Below are positions 27,579-37,462 of a stretch of DNA of 64,000 nucleotides, piece after piece; position 1 is the first letter of the stretch, and every line of letters starts with the position of its first letter. Below the pieces are notes generated by a model. It worked only from the letters and a program-made list of their open reading frames with translations. It was not told the DNA's origin and ran no database searches. Position numbers and translations under genes: made by a program. The stretch covers positions 1-64,000 of the forward strand of contig JAKFVD010000004.1 of the NCBI GenBank assembly GCA_021732365.1, in the 5' to 3' direction. This DNA comes from Methylotenera sp. (GTDB lineage: Bacteria; Pseudomonadota; Gammaproteobacteria; Burkholderiales; Methylophilaceae).

Positions 27579-27857
27579 ATGAACACAACTAATCAAATGA
27601 TTCGCACCGCTTTTGCTGGCCTAATTACTGTTGGTTTGGTAACTGCTTCAGGCCAAGCGTTAGCAGCAAAAGGCGATAACGAAAAATGCTCTGGCATTGT
27701 AAAAGCTGGCAAAAATGATTGTGGTACAAGCAAAACAGCTTGTGCTGGCACGATTAAAAATGACCGTGATACAGAAGCTTGGATTTATGTTCCAAAAGGT
27801 ACTTGTGAACGTATTGCAGGTGGCGAGGTTGTAGCGGATAAAGGCGATAAGAAGTAG
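27579..27857 (+). CDS. bufA1: Bufferin-type precursor peptide BufA1 (DUF2282)
   Basis: A 92-residue exported precursor with a signal peptide ending ...ASGQALA near residue 29. The core has four cysteines at 37, 48, 55 and 76 (KCSG, NDCG, ACAG, TCER), the DUF2282 pattern. The frame is open to 27501, but ATG 27579 with GGAG upstream begins at the signal peptide. It is placed after bufC rather than before bufB, with its own 188-base leader, so separate high-level transcription is likely. Confidence 0.92.
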   Translation: MNTTNQMIRTAFAGLITVGLVTASGQALAAKGDNEKCSGIVKAGKNDCGTSKTACAGTIKNDRDTEAWIYVPKGTCERIAGGEVVADKGDKK

Positions 27858-27863
27858 TCAAAA

Positions 27864-27902
27864 AATCAGAAATTGCCTCCAAATGGCTCGCAATTTCTGA
27901 TT
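27864..27902 (+). promoter_or_regulatory. Strong hairpin without T-run between bufA1 and doxX
   Basis: A 13-bp perfect stem (27864-27876 with 27890-27902) with a 13-base loop lies 7 bases after the precursor stop. No T-tract follows, so it is more likely an mRNA-stabilising or attenuating hairpin that raises precursor expression relative to downstream genes. Confidence 0.6.
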
Positions 27903-27933
27903 AAGTACAAATAAAAAAAGGGAGTTAAAAGTA

Positions 27934-28383
27934 ATGATTAATATCCAAATACTAAAACCACTTTGGAATAAATTCATAGGCTACACAAGCACAATCAGCC
28001 CATTGGTAGATTTAGGAGTGAGGCTTTGGGTTGCCAATGTGTTTTTTACTTCCGGTATGACCAAAATTCAGAATTGGAGCTCTACTATTTCCTTATTTGA
28101 AAATGAATATGCCGTGCCAGTTTTATCGCCAGAAATTGCCGCTTATTTAGGAACAGCAGCCGAGTTATCGCTGCCCATATTTTTGGTGTTGGGCTTAATT
28201 TCACGTCCTGCGGCGATTGCGCTGTTTGTATTCAACATTGTTGCTGCGCTTACTTATCCTGACATATCTCCACTTGGCATTAAAGATCACCAAGTATGGG
28301 GCTTGCTCATGTTGGTCACCATTGTGCATGGACCGGGTAAGTTGTCGCTAGACCACTGGTTGAAAACTAAGTTTTTTAAATAA
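27934..28383 (+). CDS. DoxX family membrane protein
   Basis: A 149-residue four-helix membrane protein of the DoxX family (LWVANVFFTSGMTKIQNW, then LELS-type loop, LFVFNIVAA). DoxX genes are the usual fourth member of bufferin operons, possibly in redox or thiol chemistry at the membrane. AAGGGAG precedes the ATG. It resembles the N-terminal domain of the NDH-2 fusion at 37463, with a similar SALIKIQNW/SAVIKLSNW-type motif. Confidence 0.88.
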   Translation: MINIQILKPLWNKFIGYTSTISPLVDLGVRLWVANVFFTSGMTKIQNWSSTISLFENEYAVPVLSPEIAAYLGTAAELSLPIFLVLGLISRPAAIALFVFNIVAALTYPDISPLGIKDHQVWGLLMLVTIVHGPGKLSLDHWLKTKFFK

Positions 28384-28393
28384 AAGGACAATC

Positions 28394-29230
28394 GTGGACA
28401 ACGCTAAAGATATTAAAAATAGCTTCAATAGCCTTGACTTAACGGGTCAAACAGCCGTAGTCACTGGTGCTAATTCGGGCATAGGCGAAGGCGTAGCCAA
28501 GGGTTTGGCCGAGGCGGGGGCTAGTGTAGTGGTGAACTATGTCAGCGGTGAAGATCGCGCAATAAAAGTGGTGAATGAAATTATCAGTAAAGGTGGCAAA
28601 GCCGTTGCTATTCATGCCGATGTAAGCAGTGAGCATCAAGTGCAAGAAATGTTTAAACACGCTTGTAAAGAATACGGCACGGTTGACATTTTGGTTAACA
28701 ACGCAGGTCTGCAACAAGATGCTGCTTTTCATGAACTGACCATTGCACAATGGCAAAAAGTAATAGACGTTAACCTTACTGGGCAATTTTTGTGCGCACG
28801 GGAAGCAGTACGCGAGTTTTTACGTCGTGGTGTAACGCCTAAAATATCGTCAGCCGCGGGCAAAATTATTTGTGTTTCATCCGTTCACGACATTATTCCA
28901 TGGGCAGGTCACGCCAATTACGCGGCTAGCAAAGGTGGCGTGGCAATGTTGATGAAAACCATGGCGCAAGAATTAGCCAGCAAAAAAATTCGTGTTAATT
29001 CGGTTGCGCCTGGGGCAATCAAAACGCCCATTAACACCTCGGCTTGGGATACGCCCGAAGCAGAAGCATCATTGCTAAAGCTGATTCCCTATGGAAGGGT
29101 TGGCGTCACTGAGGACATCGCAAAAGCCGTTATATGGCTCGCTTCAGACCATTCAGATTATGTGAACGGCGCAACCATTTATGTCGATGGTGGTATGACG
29201 CTTTACCCAGAGTTTCGTGAAGGCGGCTAA
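28394..29230 (+). CDS. SDR-family glucose 1-dehydrogenase-like enzyme
   Basis: A 278-residue short-chain dehydrogenase. Cofactor loop TGANSGIG, NNAG, catalytic S and YxxxK (YAASK), and a C-terminus ending VDGGMTLYPEF-R-G-G, close to Bacillus glucose 1-dehydrogenases. GTG start with AAAGGA 6 bases upstream. Probable reaction: glucose to gluconolactone with NAD(P). It lies 10 bases after the DoxX gene. Confidence 0.85.
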   Translation: MDNAKDIKNSFNSLDLTGQTAVVTGANSGIGEGVAKGLAEAGASVVVNYVSGEDRAIKVVNEIISKGGKAVAIHADVSSEHQVQEMFKHACKEYGTVDILVNNAGLQQDAAFHELTIAQWQKVIDVNLTGQFLCAREAVREFLRRGVTPKISSAAGKIICVSSVHDIIPWAGHANYAASKGGVAMLMKTMAQELASKKIRVNSVAPGAIKTPINTSAWDTPEAEASLLKLIPYGRVGVTEDIAKAVIWLASDHSDYVNGATIYVDGGMTLYPEFREGG

Positions 29231-29293
29231 ATAAAAGTGTAAGGTTAAGCGCACATTTGCGACTAAATAATAAGCATTAACTCTTAGGAAAAT

Positions 29294-30307
29294 ATGTTTT
29301 TTTTCAATTACTTATCACGTAATTTTGCTTTATTTATAGTGCTATGCATGAGTGCTTCCCTAGCACATGCCAAAGCGATTGAATTAAAAACGATTGCATT
29401 TACCGTGTCTGATTTAGATCGCTCAGTGGCGTTTTACGAGCAAGCAATGCGCTTTAAAAAAGTGTCCGAGCAAATTATTGTGAATCATGATTTTGATTAT
29501 GTCACGGGCGTTTTTGGCTCACGTGTGCGTAGTGCCGAGTTACAGCTTGGCAATGAAAAAATTCAGCTTAATCAATATTTAAGTGCTTCAGGTAAAGCTA
29601 TTCCTATCGACAGCCGCTCGAACGATTTGTGGTTTCAACATTTTGCAGTAGTAGTGAGTGATATGGATAAAGCGTTTGCACAGTTGCAGCGCGTTGCTGT
29701 GACTGGCATCTCAAGCGCACCGCAGACAATATCTGCGTCTAATGTGGGTGCGGCGGGTATTAAAGCGTATAAATTTAAAGACCCGGATGGACATCCGTTA
29801 GAGCTTCTGTATTTTCCTGCAGGTAAAGGGCGACCAACATGGCAAGGCCATACAGACCAATTGTTTTTGGGTATTGACCATACCGCAATCACCGTTGCAG
29901 ATACCGCACGTAGTATTGCGTTCTACCAAGATATACTAGGATTCACTGTCGCTGGTGGCGGTCTTAATACTGGTGCGACGCAAGAGCAACTGGATAATGT
30001 GTTTGGCGCAGTAGTCCGCATTACTGGTTTGCGTCCACAAAGTGCACAAAGCGTCGGTTTAGAGTTTTTGCAATATCTCACGCCGTCTGGCGGCCGCCCT
30101 GCGCCAAATGATATTCAAAGTAACGATTTGCAGCATGTGCATATTGTTTTACAGGTAGATAACATTAATCAACTGACAGAAGAATTAACTAAAAAACACG
30201 TTGCATTTATCTCGCCGCAAGCATTGGCTGTGAAAGAGTTGCAATGTAATCAATGCTTAATGGTAAAAGACCCAGATGGCCACGCTGTTTTGTTGGTCGA
30301 TCAATAA
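29294..30307 (+). CDS. Exported protein with two VOC (glyoxalase-fold) domains
   Basis: A 337-residue protein with signal peptide (RNFALFIVLCMSASLAHA) and tandem VOC domains at about 30-180 and 195-335, each with FTVSDLDRSVAFYEQ/ITVADTARSIAFYQD and DPDGH-x-LxLL ends. Metal-dependent dioxygenase, isomerase or binding roles are possible. Predicted periplasmic, in line with the sugar block. Confidence 0.8.
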   Translation: MFFFNYLSRNFALFIVLCMSASLAHAKAIELKTIAFTVSDLDRSVAFYEQAMRFKKVSEQIIVNHDFDYVTGVFGSRVRSAELQLGNEKIQLNQYLSASGKAIPIDSRSNDLWFQHFAVVVSDMDKAFAQLQRVAVTGISSAPQTISASNVGAAGIKAYKFKDPDGHPLELLYFPAGKGRPTWQGHTDQLFLGIDHTAITVADTARSIAFYQDILGFTVAGGGLNTGATQEQLDNVFGAVVRITGLRPQSAQSVGLEFLQYLTPSGGRPAPNDIQSNDLQHVHIVLQVDNINQLTEELTKKHVAFISPQALAVKELQCNQCLMVKDPDGHAVLLVDQ

Positions 30308-30308
30308 T

Positions 30309-31745
30309 ATGTTTTACGACGCGATTATTATTGGTTCTGGCGCAGGTGGCTCTGCAGCGGCTTATCAGCTGACACAAACGGGAAAACGCGTTTTGCTGTT
30401 AGAGCAAGGGCAAGTCTTACCACGTGATGGCAGCACCCTAGATGTTGATAAAGTGGTCCGTCAAAAATTATTTATTGATGACAGCCCATGGTTAGACAAA
30501 CAGGGCAAGATGATTGCCCCGCAAGAACGCTCTAACCTTGGCGGAAAAACCAAATGGTATGGCGCGGCACTGGCACGTTTTAGCCAAAAAGAATTTGAAT
30601 CAGACCATGCGCATCAATGTTTGCCATGGCCTATTAGTTATGCCGAGCTAGTGCCTTTTTATGAGGCGGCCGAGCACATATTAGCGGTGCGTACTTTTGA
30701 AATTGAGCCAGACTTTAAAAAAATTGTAGATGGCTTGCAAAAACAAGATAGCCAATGGCGCAGTCAGCCTTTGTCTATGGGTTTGTCGCAAGATATTTTA
30801 AATCATCGTGAAGAAGTAACACATTTTGACGCATTTGCTTCAGTACTTGGCCTTAAGGCAGATGGCGAAAGTTTTCTAGATCGTGTTAAAGATAACACTA
30901 ACTTAAGCATATTAACAGGCAAAAAAGTCACCAAATTGCTTGCGGATAGCGAAAACCCATTTAGGCTAGCGGGCGTGGTTTGTGAAGATGGTAGTCAATA
31001 CCAAAGTAACGTTGTGTTGCTAGCAGCGGGTGCGCTGCATAGCCCACGCTTACTGCAAAGGTATGTAGAAAATGCAGGCTTAACCGAAAAACTAGCGTGC
31101 TATAGCCAAATTGGCCGCAATTATAAATTTCATCTATTAACCGCTATGTTGATGATGAATGTTAAACCGCAAACCGATGTGCTACGTAAAACCACCGTGT
31201 TATTGCATGATGCACTGCCACATTCTAGCGTACAACCCTTAGGCTGGATGGACGGCACATTATTAGCGCCAGAGTTGCCAAATTTTATGCCTAACTGGGT
31301 GGCAAATATGATCGGCAAACGCGTGTATGGATTCTTTTTACAAACTGAAGATGGCTCGCACCCTGATAATCGCGTGATTGCAGCCGTTGATGCGAACAAA
31401 CTACCAACGCTTGATTACGATGCAGAACGTATTCCTGCAGCGTTGGCAGAACACCGCCAGTTAGTGAGTATGCTTAAACGCCAATTACTCTCTATAGGTT
31501 ACCTTGGATTAACTAAACAAATCCCGATAGATGGTAGCGCACATGCTTGTGGAACCTTAGTTGCGGGCAATCATCCTGAAACGTCTGTGATTGATGCCAA
31601 CGGCAAAGTGCATGGTTTTGAAAACCTTTATGTAGTGGATGGATCAGCATTGCCACGCAGTAGCCGCGTTAATCCAGCATTAACTATTTATGCTTGGTCA
31701 TTGCGTGTTACCAGCATGCTTAACTTTCGGAACTCAAATAAATGA
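30309..31745 (+). CDS. GMC-family FAD oxidoreductase
   Basis: A 478-residue glucose-methanol-choline oxidoreductase. Rossmann motif IIGSGAGGSAAAYQL at the N-terminus, GGKTKWYGAALARF, and a C-terminal GMC_oxred_C region with HACGT and VVDGSALP...NPALTIYAW. I chose ATG 30309, right after the VOC gene stop. Probable substrate is a sugar or alcohol. The stop overlaps the next gene by 4 bases. Confidence 0.86.
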   Translation: MFYDAIIIGSGAGGSAAAYQLTQTGKRVLLLEQGQVLPRDGSTLDVDKVVRQKLFIDDSPWLDKQGKMIAPQERSNLGGKTKWYGAALARFSQKEFESDHAHQCLPWPISYAELVPFYEAAEHILAVRTFEIEPDFKKIVDGLQKQDSQWRSQPLSMGLSQDILNHREEVTHFDAFASVLGLKADGESFLDRVKDNTNLSILTGKKVTKLLADSENPFRLAGVVCEDGSQYQSNVVLLAAGALHSPRLLQRYVENAGLTEKLACYSQIGRNYKFHLLTAMLMMNVKPQTDVLRKTTVLLHDALPHSSVQPLGWMDGTLLAPELPNFMPNWVANMIGKRVYGFFLQTEDGSHPDNRVIAAVDANKLPTLDYDAERIPAALAEHRQLVSMLKRQLLSIGYLGLTKQIPIDGSAHACGTLVAGNHPETSVIDANGKVHGFENLYVVDGSALPRSSRVNPALTIYAWSLRVTSMLNFRNSNK

Positions 31746-33769
31746 ACATCACTTTACCAACGCATATTCAATTTGGCCGTGAAATTTGTGGCGATCTTTT
31801 ACAAAGCGAGCGGCGTGAATGGTGGCTTGCTAACGGCCTTGGCGGTTACGCATCTGGCAATATTGCAGGCACATTGACTAGACGCTATCACGGCTTATTA
31901 GTTGCACCAGTTAATCTGCCGCTTGGACGTCATTTAGTGTTTGCAAAGGGTGAAGCTACATTGATAGATGGTGATAAGCGCATTCCTTTATTTAGTAATC
32001 GTTGGGCAGATGGCAGTATTTCACCAGAAGGTTATTTGCAAATTGAATCTTTTCACCTTGAAGGCCGTATGCCAGTCTGGCGTTATGCCATAGGTGACAT
32101 CAGGATAGAGCAACGTATTTGGATGGAACAAGGTGCAAATACCACTTACTTAGCATACCGTCTTTTATCTGCTGGGTATGCACGTAAGAAAACTCTTAAA
32201 TTAGCGATTAAACTGTTGGTGAATTCACGCGATCATCATAGCAGCGGCCGCCCTTGGGACTTTAATCCTTTTATTGAAAGTGATGCAGAAACGCTTTATG
32301 TGCGAAACCCCAATTGGTTCACGCTAACGGTTAAAGCGCGTGGAGGAAATATTAAGTCAGATATGACTTGGTATGACAATTTTCACCTATCTACCGAGCG
32401 CGAGCGTGGCCTGCCAGATAACGATAGTCATTTGTGTGTTGGCGAAGCTTTACTTGATCTGAGCGGAGATGAGTGGGTGGGGGTTGTGGCAAGCACCGAA
32501 CAAAATCCAACCAGTTATTTAACAGAGTCGTTGCGCCGTCATATGATGTTTGAAGCAGGGCAATACAAGCGTATACAAGCAGTGGTGCCAGAATTTATTG
32601 GTGCACCAGATTGGATAACACAATTAGTATTATCTTCATCAAGTTTTGTTTTTGCTAGGCCATTAGCTGGTGTTCCAGATGGTGAGTCGATTATTGCAGG
32701 GTATCCTTGGTTTGGAGACTGGGGACGTGACACCATGATTGCATTGCCAGGCTTAACGATCACTACAAGGCGATTTGATACGGCTTTGCGTATTTTAAAT
32801 ACTTTCTCAAAATACATCGATCAAGGCATGCTACCCAATGTGTTTCCAGGTACAGGAGATACGCCAGAATACAACACGGTGGACGCTGCGCTTTGGTATA
32901 TAGAAGCTTGGCGTGCATATGTAGCCGCTGCTGGTGAGACAGACAGCTTAAAACAGGTTTTCCCTTTTTTAGTCGACATTATAGATTGGCACATAAAAGG
33001 TACCCGCTATCAAATTAAAGTTGATGAAGCGGATGGTTTGTTATATGCCGGTGAGCCAGGTGTTCAAATTACTTGGATGGATGCCAAAGTGGGCGATTAT
33101 GTGGTGACACCGCGTATCGGTAAGCCAGTAGAAATTAATGCACTTTGGTATAACGCACTGGTGACGATGGAAGAATTTGCTACGTTACTAAAAGAACCCG
33201 CCGCCAAATATAAAAAACTAGCACAAAAAGCCAAATCAGGATTTAAACGATTCATCAAAGTGGATGGTATGGGTTTAATTGATGTGTTGGATGGTCCAAA
33301 TGGCGATGACTCTGCTTTACGCCCAAATCAGATTTTTGCGGTGAGCTTACATGCGAGCCCATTAGATGTTGATATACAACATGAAGTGGTCGGTGTGTGT
33401 GGACGTGAGTTATTAACTTCTTATGGTTTGCGTTCCCTCAATGTCTCAGATCCTGAGTTTAAACCGCACTACGTGGGCGGTGTTTGGGAGCGCGACACCA
33501 GCTATCACCAAGGGCCAGTATGGGCATTTTTACTTGGGCATTATGCACTTGCAGAGTACAAAGTGACAGGCGATGCGCAAGCTGCGCAAGCCAAACTTGA
33601 GCCCATGCGTGACCATTTATCGGATGCCGCTTTAGGCACGGTAAGTGAAATTTTTGATAGTGTAGCGCCACATACCCCCAAAGGCGCACCTGCGCAGGCT
33701 TGGTCGGTTGCATGTATTCTAGAGGCTTGGGTGTATTTAGAACAAGAGAAAAACAAAAAACATGAGTAG
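31742..33769 (+). CDS. Amylo-alpha-1,6-glucosidase / glycogen debranching-like enzyme (GH133-like)
   Basis: A 675-residue protein. The N-terminal GDE_N domain has WWLANGLGGYASGNIAG and RRYHGLLVAP. The C-terminal (alpha/alpha)6 catalytic domain has GYPWFGDWGRDTMIALPGL, where the acids lie, and YNTVDAALWYIEAW. Likely hydrolyses alpha-1,6 or related glucan links. No signal peptide, so cytoplasmic. Coupled by a 4-base overlap to the GMC gene. Confidence 0.88.
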   Translation: MNITLPTHIQFGREICGDLLQSERREWWLANGLGGYASGNIAGTLTRRYHGLLVAPVNLPLGRHLVFAKGEATLIDGDKRIPLFSNRWADGSISPEGYLQIESFHLEGRMPVWRYAIGDIRIEQRIWMEQGANTTYLAYRLLSAGYARKKTLKLAIKLLVNSRDHHSSGRPWDFNPFIESDAETLYVRNPNWFTLTVKARGGNIKSDMTWYDNFHLSTERERGLPDNDSHLCVGEALLDLSGDEWVGVVASTEQNPTSYLTESLRRHMMFEAGQYKRIQAVVPEFIGAPDWITQLVLSSSSFVFARPLAGVPDGESIIAGYPWFGDWGRDTMIALPGLTITTRRFDTALRILNTFSKYIDQGMLPNVFPGTGDTPEYNTVDAALWYIEAWRAYVAAAGETDSLKQVFPFLVDIIDWHIKGTRYQIKVDEADGLLYAGEPGVQITWMDAKVGDYVVTPRIGKPVEINALWYNALVTMEEFATLLKEPAAKYKKLAQKAKSGFKRFIKVDGMGLIDVLDGPNGDDSALRPNQIFAVSLHASPLDVDIQHEVVGVCGRELLTSYGLRSLNVSDPEFKPHYVGGVWERDTSYHQGPVWAFLLGHYALAEYKVTGDAQAAQAKLEPMRDHLSDAALGTVSEIFDSVAPHTPKGAPAQAWSVACILEAWVYLEQEKNKKHE

Positions 33770-33811
33770 TGATTAACTGTTGAAAATAAAGACTTAACTT
33801 AAGGGTGGATG

Positions 33812-36607
33812 ATGAGTGATAAAAAAGTATTGAATGCCGAGCAGCAAAGATTAGAAGCGCAAAACGAAGGCCGTGAAGATTGGCGACATTGGGGGCCATA
33901 TTTAGCCGAACGGGCATGGGGTACGGTGCGCGAAGACTATAGCGCGGGTGGTGCTGCGTGGGAATATTTTGACCATGATCAAGCGCGCTCACGTGCTTAT
34001 CGTTGGAATGAAGATGGCTTAGGCGGGATTTGTGATGAAGCACAAAATCTATGCTTTTCTTTAGCTTTATGGAATGGAGAAGATCCAATTCTAAAAGAAC
34101 GTGCTTTTGGATTAACAGGTAACCAAGGCAATCATGGCGAAGATGTTAAAGAATATTACTTTTACACAGATGCGACACCATCGCACAGCTTTATGCGTTA
34201 TTTATACAAATATCCGCAAGCTGCATACCCTTACCAGAGTTTGGTTGAAGTTAATAAAAGCCGCAGCCGTCAAGAGCCACCATTTAATTTACTGGATACA
34301 GGTATATTTAAAGATAGCCGTTATTGGGATGTGGAAGTGCGTTATGCAAAAACTTCTCCAGATGAAATTCACGTGCGTATCATTGCTAATAATCGCGGGG
34401 ACGAAACCAAAACGCTACATCTTTTGCCAACGTTACTGTTTCGCAATACTTGGTCTTGGGGCGATTCGCCAACCAAACCTGAATTCATATCGACGAAAGC
34501 TCCAAAAGGTGCAGAGTGGGCGGTGAAAGCAAAACATGAAAGTTTAGGTCAATACTATCTTTACGGTCGTCAAAAAGCTCAATCACTTTATACCGAAAAT
34601 GAAACGAATATTGAAAAGTTATGGGGTTCAGCCAATGCCTCACCTTATGTAAAAGATGCGTTTCATCGTTATATTATTAACAATGAAAAAACAGCCATTA
34701 ATGCCGAACAAATAGGTACAAAATTTTCAGCATGGCATGAAGTGACAGTAGCAGCTGGTCAATCTGCAACCATAGAATTGGTGTTATCAAAAGGCGGTTT
34801 AATAACACCTTTTGAACATTCCGAAGCGATTTTTACCGTGCGTGAAAAAGAGGCAGATTTATTCTATGACGATATTTTGCCAAAGTCAGATTTTCAAGAT
34901 AAAAACATCTTACGGCAATCGATGGCGGGCATGATTTGGAGTAAACAATTTTTTCATTTCGATGTGGCGCGCTGGTTAGATGGCGATGAATTAGAACCAC
35001 CAGATGGCCACAAATTTGGACGCAATCGTGCTTGGCGGCATCTTAAAGCAGCGCACGTGATTTCTATGCCAGATAAGTGGGAATATCCGTGGTTTGCCGC
35101 GTGGGATTTAGCTTTTCATTGCGCTGCCTTAGCATTGGTGGATGTGGATTTTGCTAAGCAACAAATTGAGTTGTTGTTAAAAGAAAATTTCTTACATCCT
35201 AACGGGCAGATACCTGCGTATGAATGGGCTTTTGGCGATGTTAATCCGCCAGTGCTAGCTGCGGCGGCACTCAAAGTGTTCCGTGCGGAGCGCGTGCAAC
35301 GAGGCAAAGGAGATTTGAATTTCCTTGGTCGTATCGTACATAAATTGCTCATGAACTATACTTGGTGGCTTAATGCTAAAGATGGTGATGGCAATAATGT
35401 GTTCGAGGGCGGCTTTCTTGGACTTGATAACATTTCCGTCTATGATCGCTCTCAACCATTACCCGCTGGCTATTCGCTGAAACAAGCCGATGCGACCGGT
35501 TGGGTGGCGATGTTTAGCTTGAATATGACAGTGATGGCACTTGAATTGACCGCCGAAAATGCCGATTACGAAGATGTAGCGATTCAATGCTATAGCCAGT
35601 TTTTAGGGGTGGCAAATACCATCGCTGGGCATGTGAGCAAAAACGCGCAAAGTGGTCTTTCGCTATGGGATGCCAGCGCAGGTTTTTTTAAAGATTTAGT
35701 GGTAAAACCAGATGGCACGAGCCAACGCATTGATGTGTTTTCGCTTGTTGGGCTTATCCCGATGTTTGCCTGTGAGGTGGTGGATAAGCGTTTACTAGAA
35801 AATGCTCCGCGCTTTGCAGAAGCATTAAATAGTCACGCTGGTGGGTTGTTTGATGGTCATACCATCTGCGCTTGCCCTGCATCAGTAAACGATCGTGGTG
35901 AACATCTTTTGTCTTTAGTTGATCACACCATGTTGCCGCATATTATGCGCCGCTTGTTATCAGAGGATGAGTTCCTTTCGGATTATGGTATACGCAGTGT
36001 CTCTAAAATTCACGAGATGCATCGCGATTTAGGGTATATCGATGGTGTTGGGCATGCGCTCATTGAGTACGTACCAGGTGAATCCAATAGCGGTTTGTTT
36101 GGCGGCAATTCCAACTGGCGCGGGCCCATTTGGATGCCCACCAATTACACGCTCATACAAGCCATTGAAAAATTCCACCGCTATTTAGGCGATGACTATA
36201 AAGTGGCCGTGCCTTGCCTAGATAACCAAGAGCTGACCTTAATTGAAATTTCAAGATTAATCTCAAACCGTATTGTGGATATATTTCGTCGCGATGAATC
36301 GGGCCGCTTGCCAGCATTGCCAGCAGACAGCCCATTTCAGAACGACCCACATTGGAAAGATTTATTGTTATTCCATGAGTATTTTCATGGTGACACTGGA
36401 CTTGGCCTTGGTGCAATGCATCAAACAGGCTGGACAGGCCTAGTAGCCAATTTGGTGAAACGTCGCTATCAGGTGGGGATTCCAACTTACTGGCAACGTG
36501 ATCATAAGCTTGCTACACCTGCTAAAACAAAAGCGACAAAAGTGGTTGCAACGAAAATGGCCTCTGCCAATGGATGCTCACAACCCAATCAATGCGGGCA
36601 AAAATGA
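33812..36607 (+). CDS. GH63-like glucosidase
   Basis: About 931 residues; resembles bacterial GH63/MGH1-like alpha-glucosidases. An N-terminal beta domain (RAWGTVREDYSAGGAAWEYF, GLTGNQGNHGEDVKEYYFY) is followed by a catalytic barrel with DKWEYPWFAAWDLAFH, NGQIPAYEWAFGD and NSNWRGPIWMPTNY. No signal peptide. AAGGG is better spaced for the second ATG (33812). The last 20 residues are a Lys/Thr-rich tail. It sits beside the debranching enzyme, suggesting a joint glucan-degrading role. Confidence 0.86.
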   Translation: MSDKKVLNAEQQRLEAQNEGREDWRHWGPYLAERAWGTVREDYSAGGAAWEYFDHDQARSRAYRWNEDGLGGICDEAQNLCFSLALWNGEDPILKERAFGLTGNQGNHGEDVKEYYFYTDATPSHSFMRYLYKYPQAAYPYQSLVEVNKSRSRQEPPFNLLDTGIFKDSRYWDVEVRYAKTSPDEIHVRIIANNRGDETKTLHLLPTLLFRNTWSWGDSPTKPEFISTKAPKGAEWAVKAKHESLGQYYLYGRQKAQSLYTENETNIEKLWGSANASPYVKDAFHRYIINNEKTAINAEQIGTKFSAWHEVTVAAGQSATIELVLSKGGLITPFEHSEAIFTVREKEADLFYDDILPKSDFQDKNILRQSMAGMIWSKQFFHFDVARWLDGDELEPPDGHKFGRNRAWRHLKAAHVISMPDKWEYPWFAAWDLAFHCAALALVDVDFAKQQIELLLKENFLHPNGQIPAYEWAFGDVNPPVLAAAALKVFRAERVQRGKGDLNFLGRIVHKLLMNYTWWLNAKDGDGNNVFEGGFLGLDNISVYDRSQPLPAGYSLKQADATGWVAMFSLNMTVMALELTAENADYEDVAIQCYSQFLGVANTIAGHVSKNAQSGLSLWDASAGFFKDLVVKPDGTSQRIDVFSLVGLIPMFACEVVDKRLLENAPRFAEALNSHAGGLFDGHTICACPASVNDRGEHLLSLVDHTMLPHIMRRLLSEDEFLSDYGIRSVSKIHEMHRDLGYIDGVGHALIEYVPGESNSGLFGGNSNWRGPIWMPTNYTLIQAIEKFHRYLGDDYKVAVPCLDNQELTLIEISRLISNRIVDIFRRDESGRLPALPADSPFQNDPHWKDLLLFHEYFHGDTGLGLGAMHQTGWTGLVANLVKRRYQVGIPTYWQRDHKLATPAKTKATKVVATKMASANGCSQPNQCGQK

Positions 36608-37413
36608 ACGCATTAGCGGGCATGTTAGCGTTAAAGCAACATTGGCCTGAATATTTAATGGAGGCGGCAGAGTTAGGTATTTTTATGTTGTCAGCCTGCT
36701 CGTTTGTCGCACTGATTGAGTATTCAGGCTCACCTATCCATCATCTAATCTCAGACCCGTTTTTACGCCGTATGTTGATTGGCTTGGCGATGGGTTTGAC
36801 AGCTATTTTGATTGTCTATTCGCCCATGGGTAAGCGCTCTGGTGCGCATTTTAACCCTGCCGTCACACTCACTTTTTTGCGCCTTGGCAAAATTGCACCT
36901 TGGGATGCAGTATTTTATATGCTTGCGCAATTTATTGGCGCGCTGCTGGGTGTGATGTTAGCAACAGTGTTGTTAGGCAAAATGTTGATTGCAAATCCAA
37001 GAGTGAATTACGTAGCAACTTTGCCAGGTAGCGCAGGTATTAGTACTGCCTTTATTGCAGAAGTTTCTATTTCTTTTGGCTTAATGTTGACCGTGCTATT
37101 GGTTTCTAACACTAAACGGCTTAATCGCTATACTGCATTATTTGCAGGTGCGCTGGTTGCAATTTATATAACATTTGAAGCACCTATTTCTGGCATGAGC
37201 ATGAACCCCGCACGTAGCTTTGGCTCGGCTTTTTCTGCGCACATTTGGTCTGCATTATGGATTTATTTTATAGCGCCACCAATCGGCATGCTGCTTGCGG
37301 CCGAAGCATATCTGGCGATTAAGGGCGCAAGCTCGGTGCTATGTTGCAAGTTACATCACGAAAATAACAAAACTTGTATTTTTCATTGTCGATATGGCGA
37401 CTCATCCGAGTAA
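36604..37413 (+). CDS. Aquaporin / MIP family channel with Cys-His-rich tail
   Basis: About 269 residues, six TM segments and two half-helix motifs, HFNPAVT and SMNPARS (both NPA intact). I chose ATG 36604 because its ATGA overlaps the GH63 stop; the frame is open to ATG 36574. The C-terminal ~30 residues are unusual: CCKLHH...TCIFHCRYG, a cluster of Cys and His that could bind metal. Water, glycerol or other small solutes are possible cargo. Confidence 0.88.
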   Translation: MNALAGMLALKQHWPEYLMEAAELGIFMLSACSFVALIEYSGSPIHHLISDPFLRRMLIGLAMGLTAILIVYSPMGKRSGAHFNPAVTLTFLRLGKIAPWDAVFYMLAQFIGALLGVMLATVLLGKMLIANPRVNYVATLPGSAGISTAFIAEVSISFGLMLTVLLVSNTKRLNRYTALFAGALVAIYITFEAPISGMSMNPARSFGSAFSAHIWSALWIYFIAPPIGMLLAAEAYLAIKGASSVLCCKLHHENNKTCIFHCRYGDSSE

Positions 37414-37462
37414 TCAACCTAGCAACCAGCTGGGCAATATTTCTGCAATAAAAGGTTAAATC

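Noticed and set aside
33459..34088. 209-residue minus-strand open frame across the debranching enzyme and GH63 genes
   Set aside because: Antisense to two well-supported genes, with no family signature.
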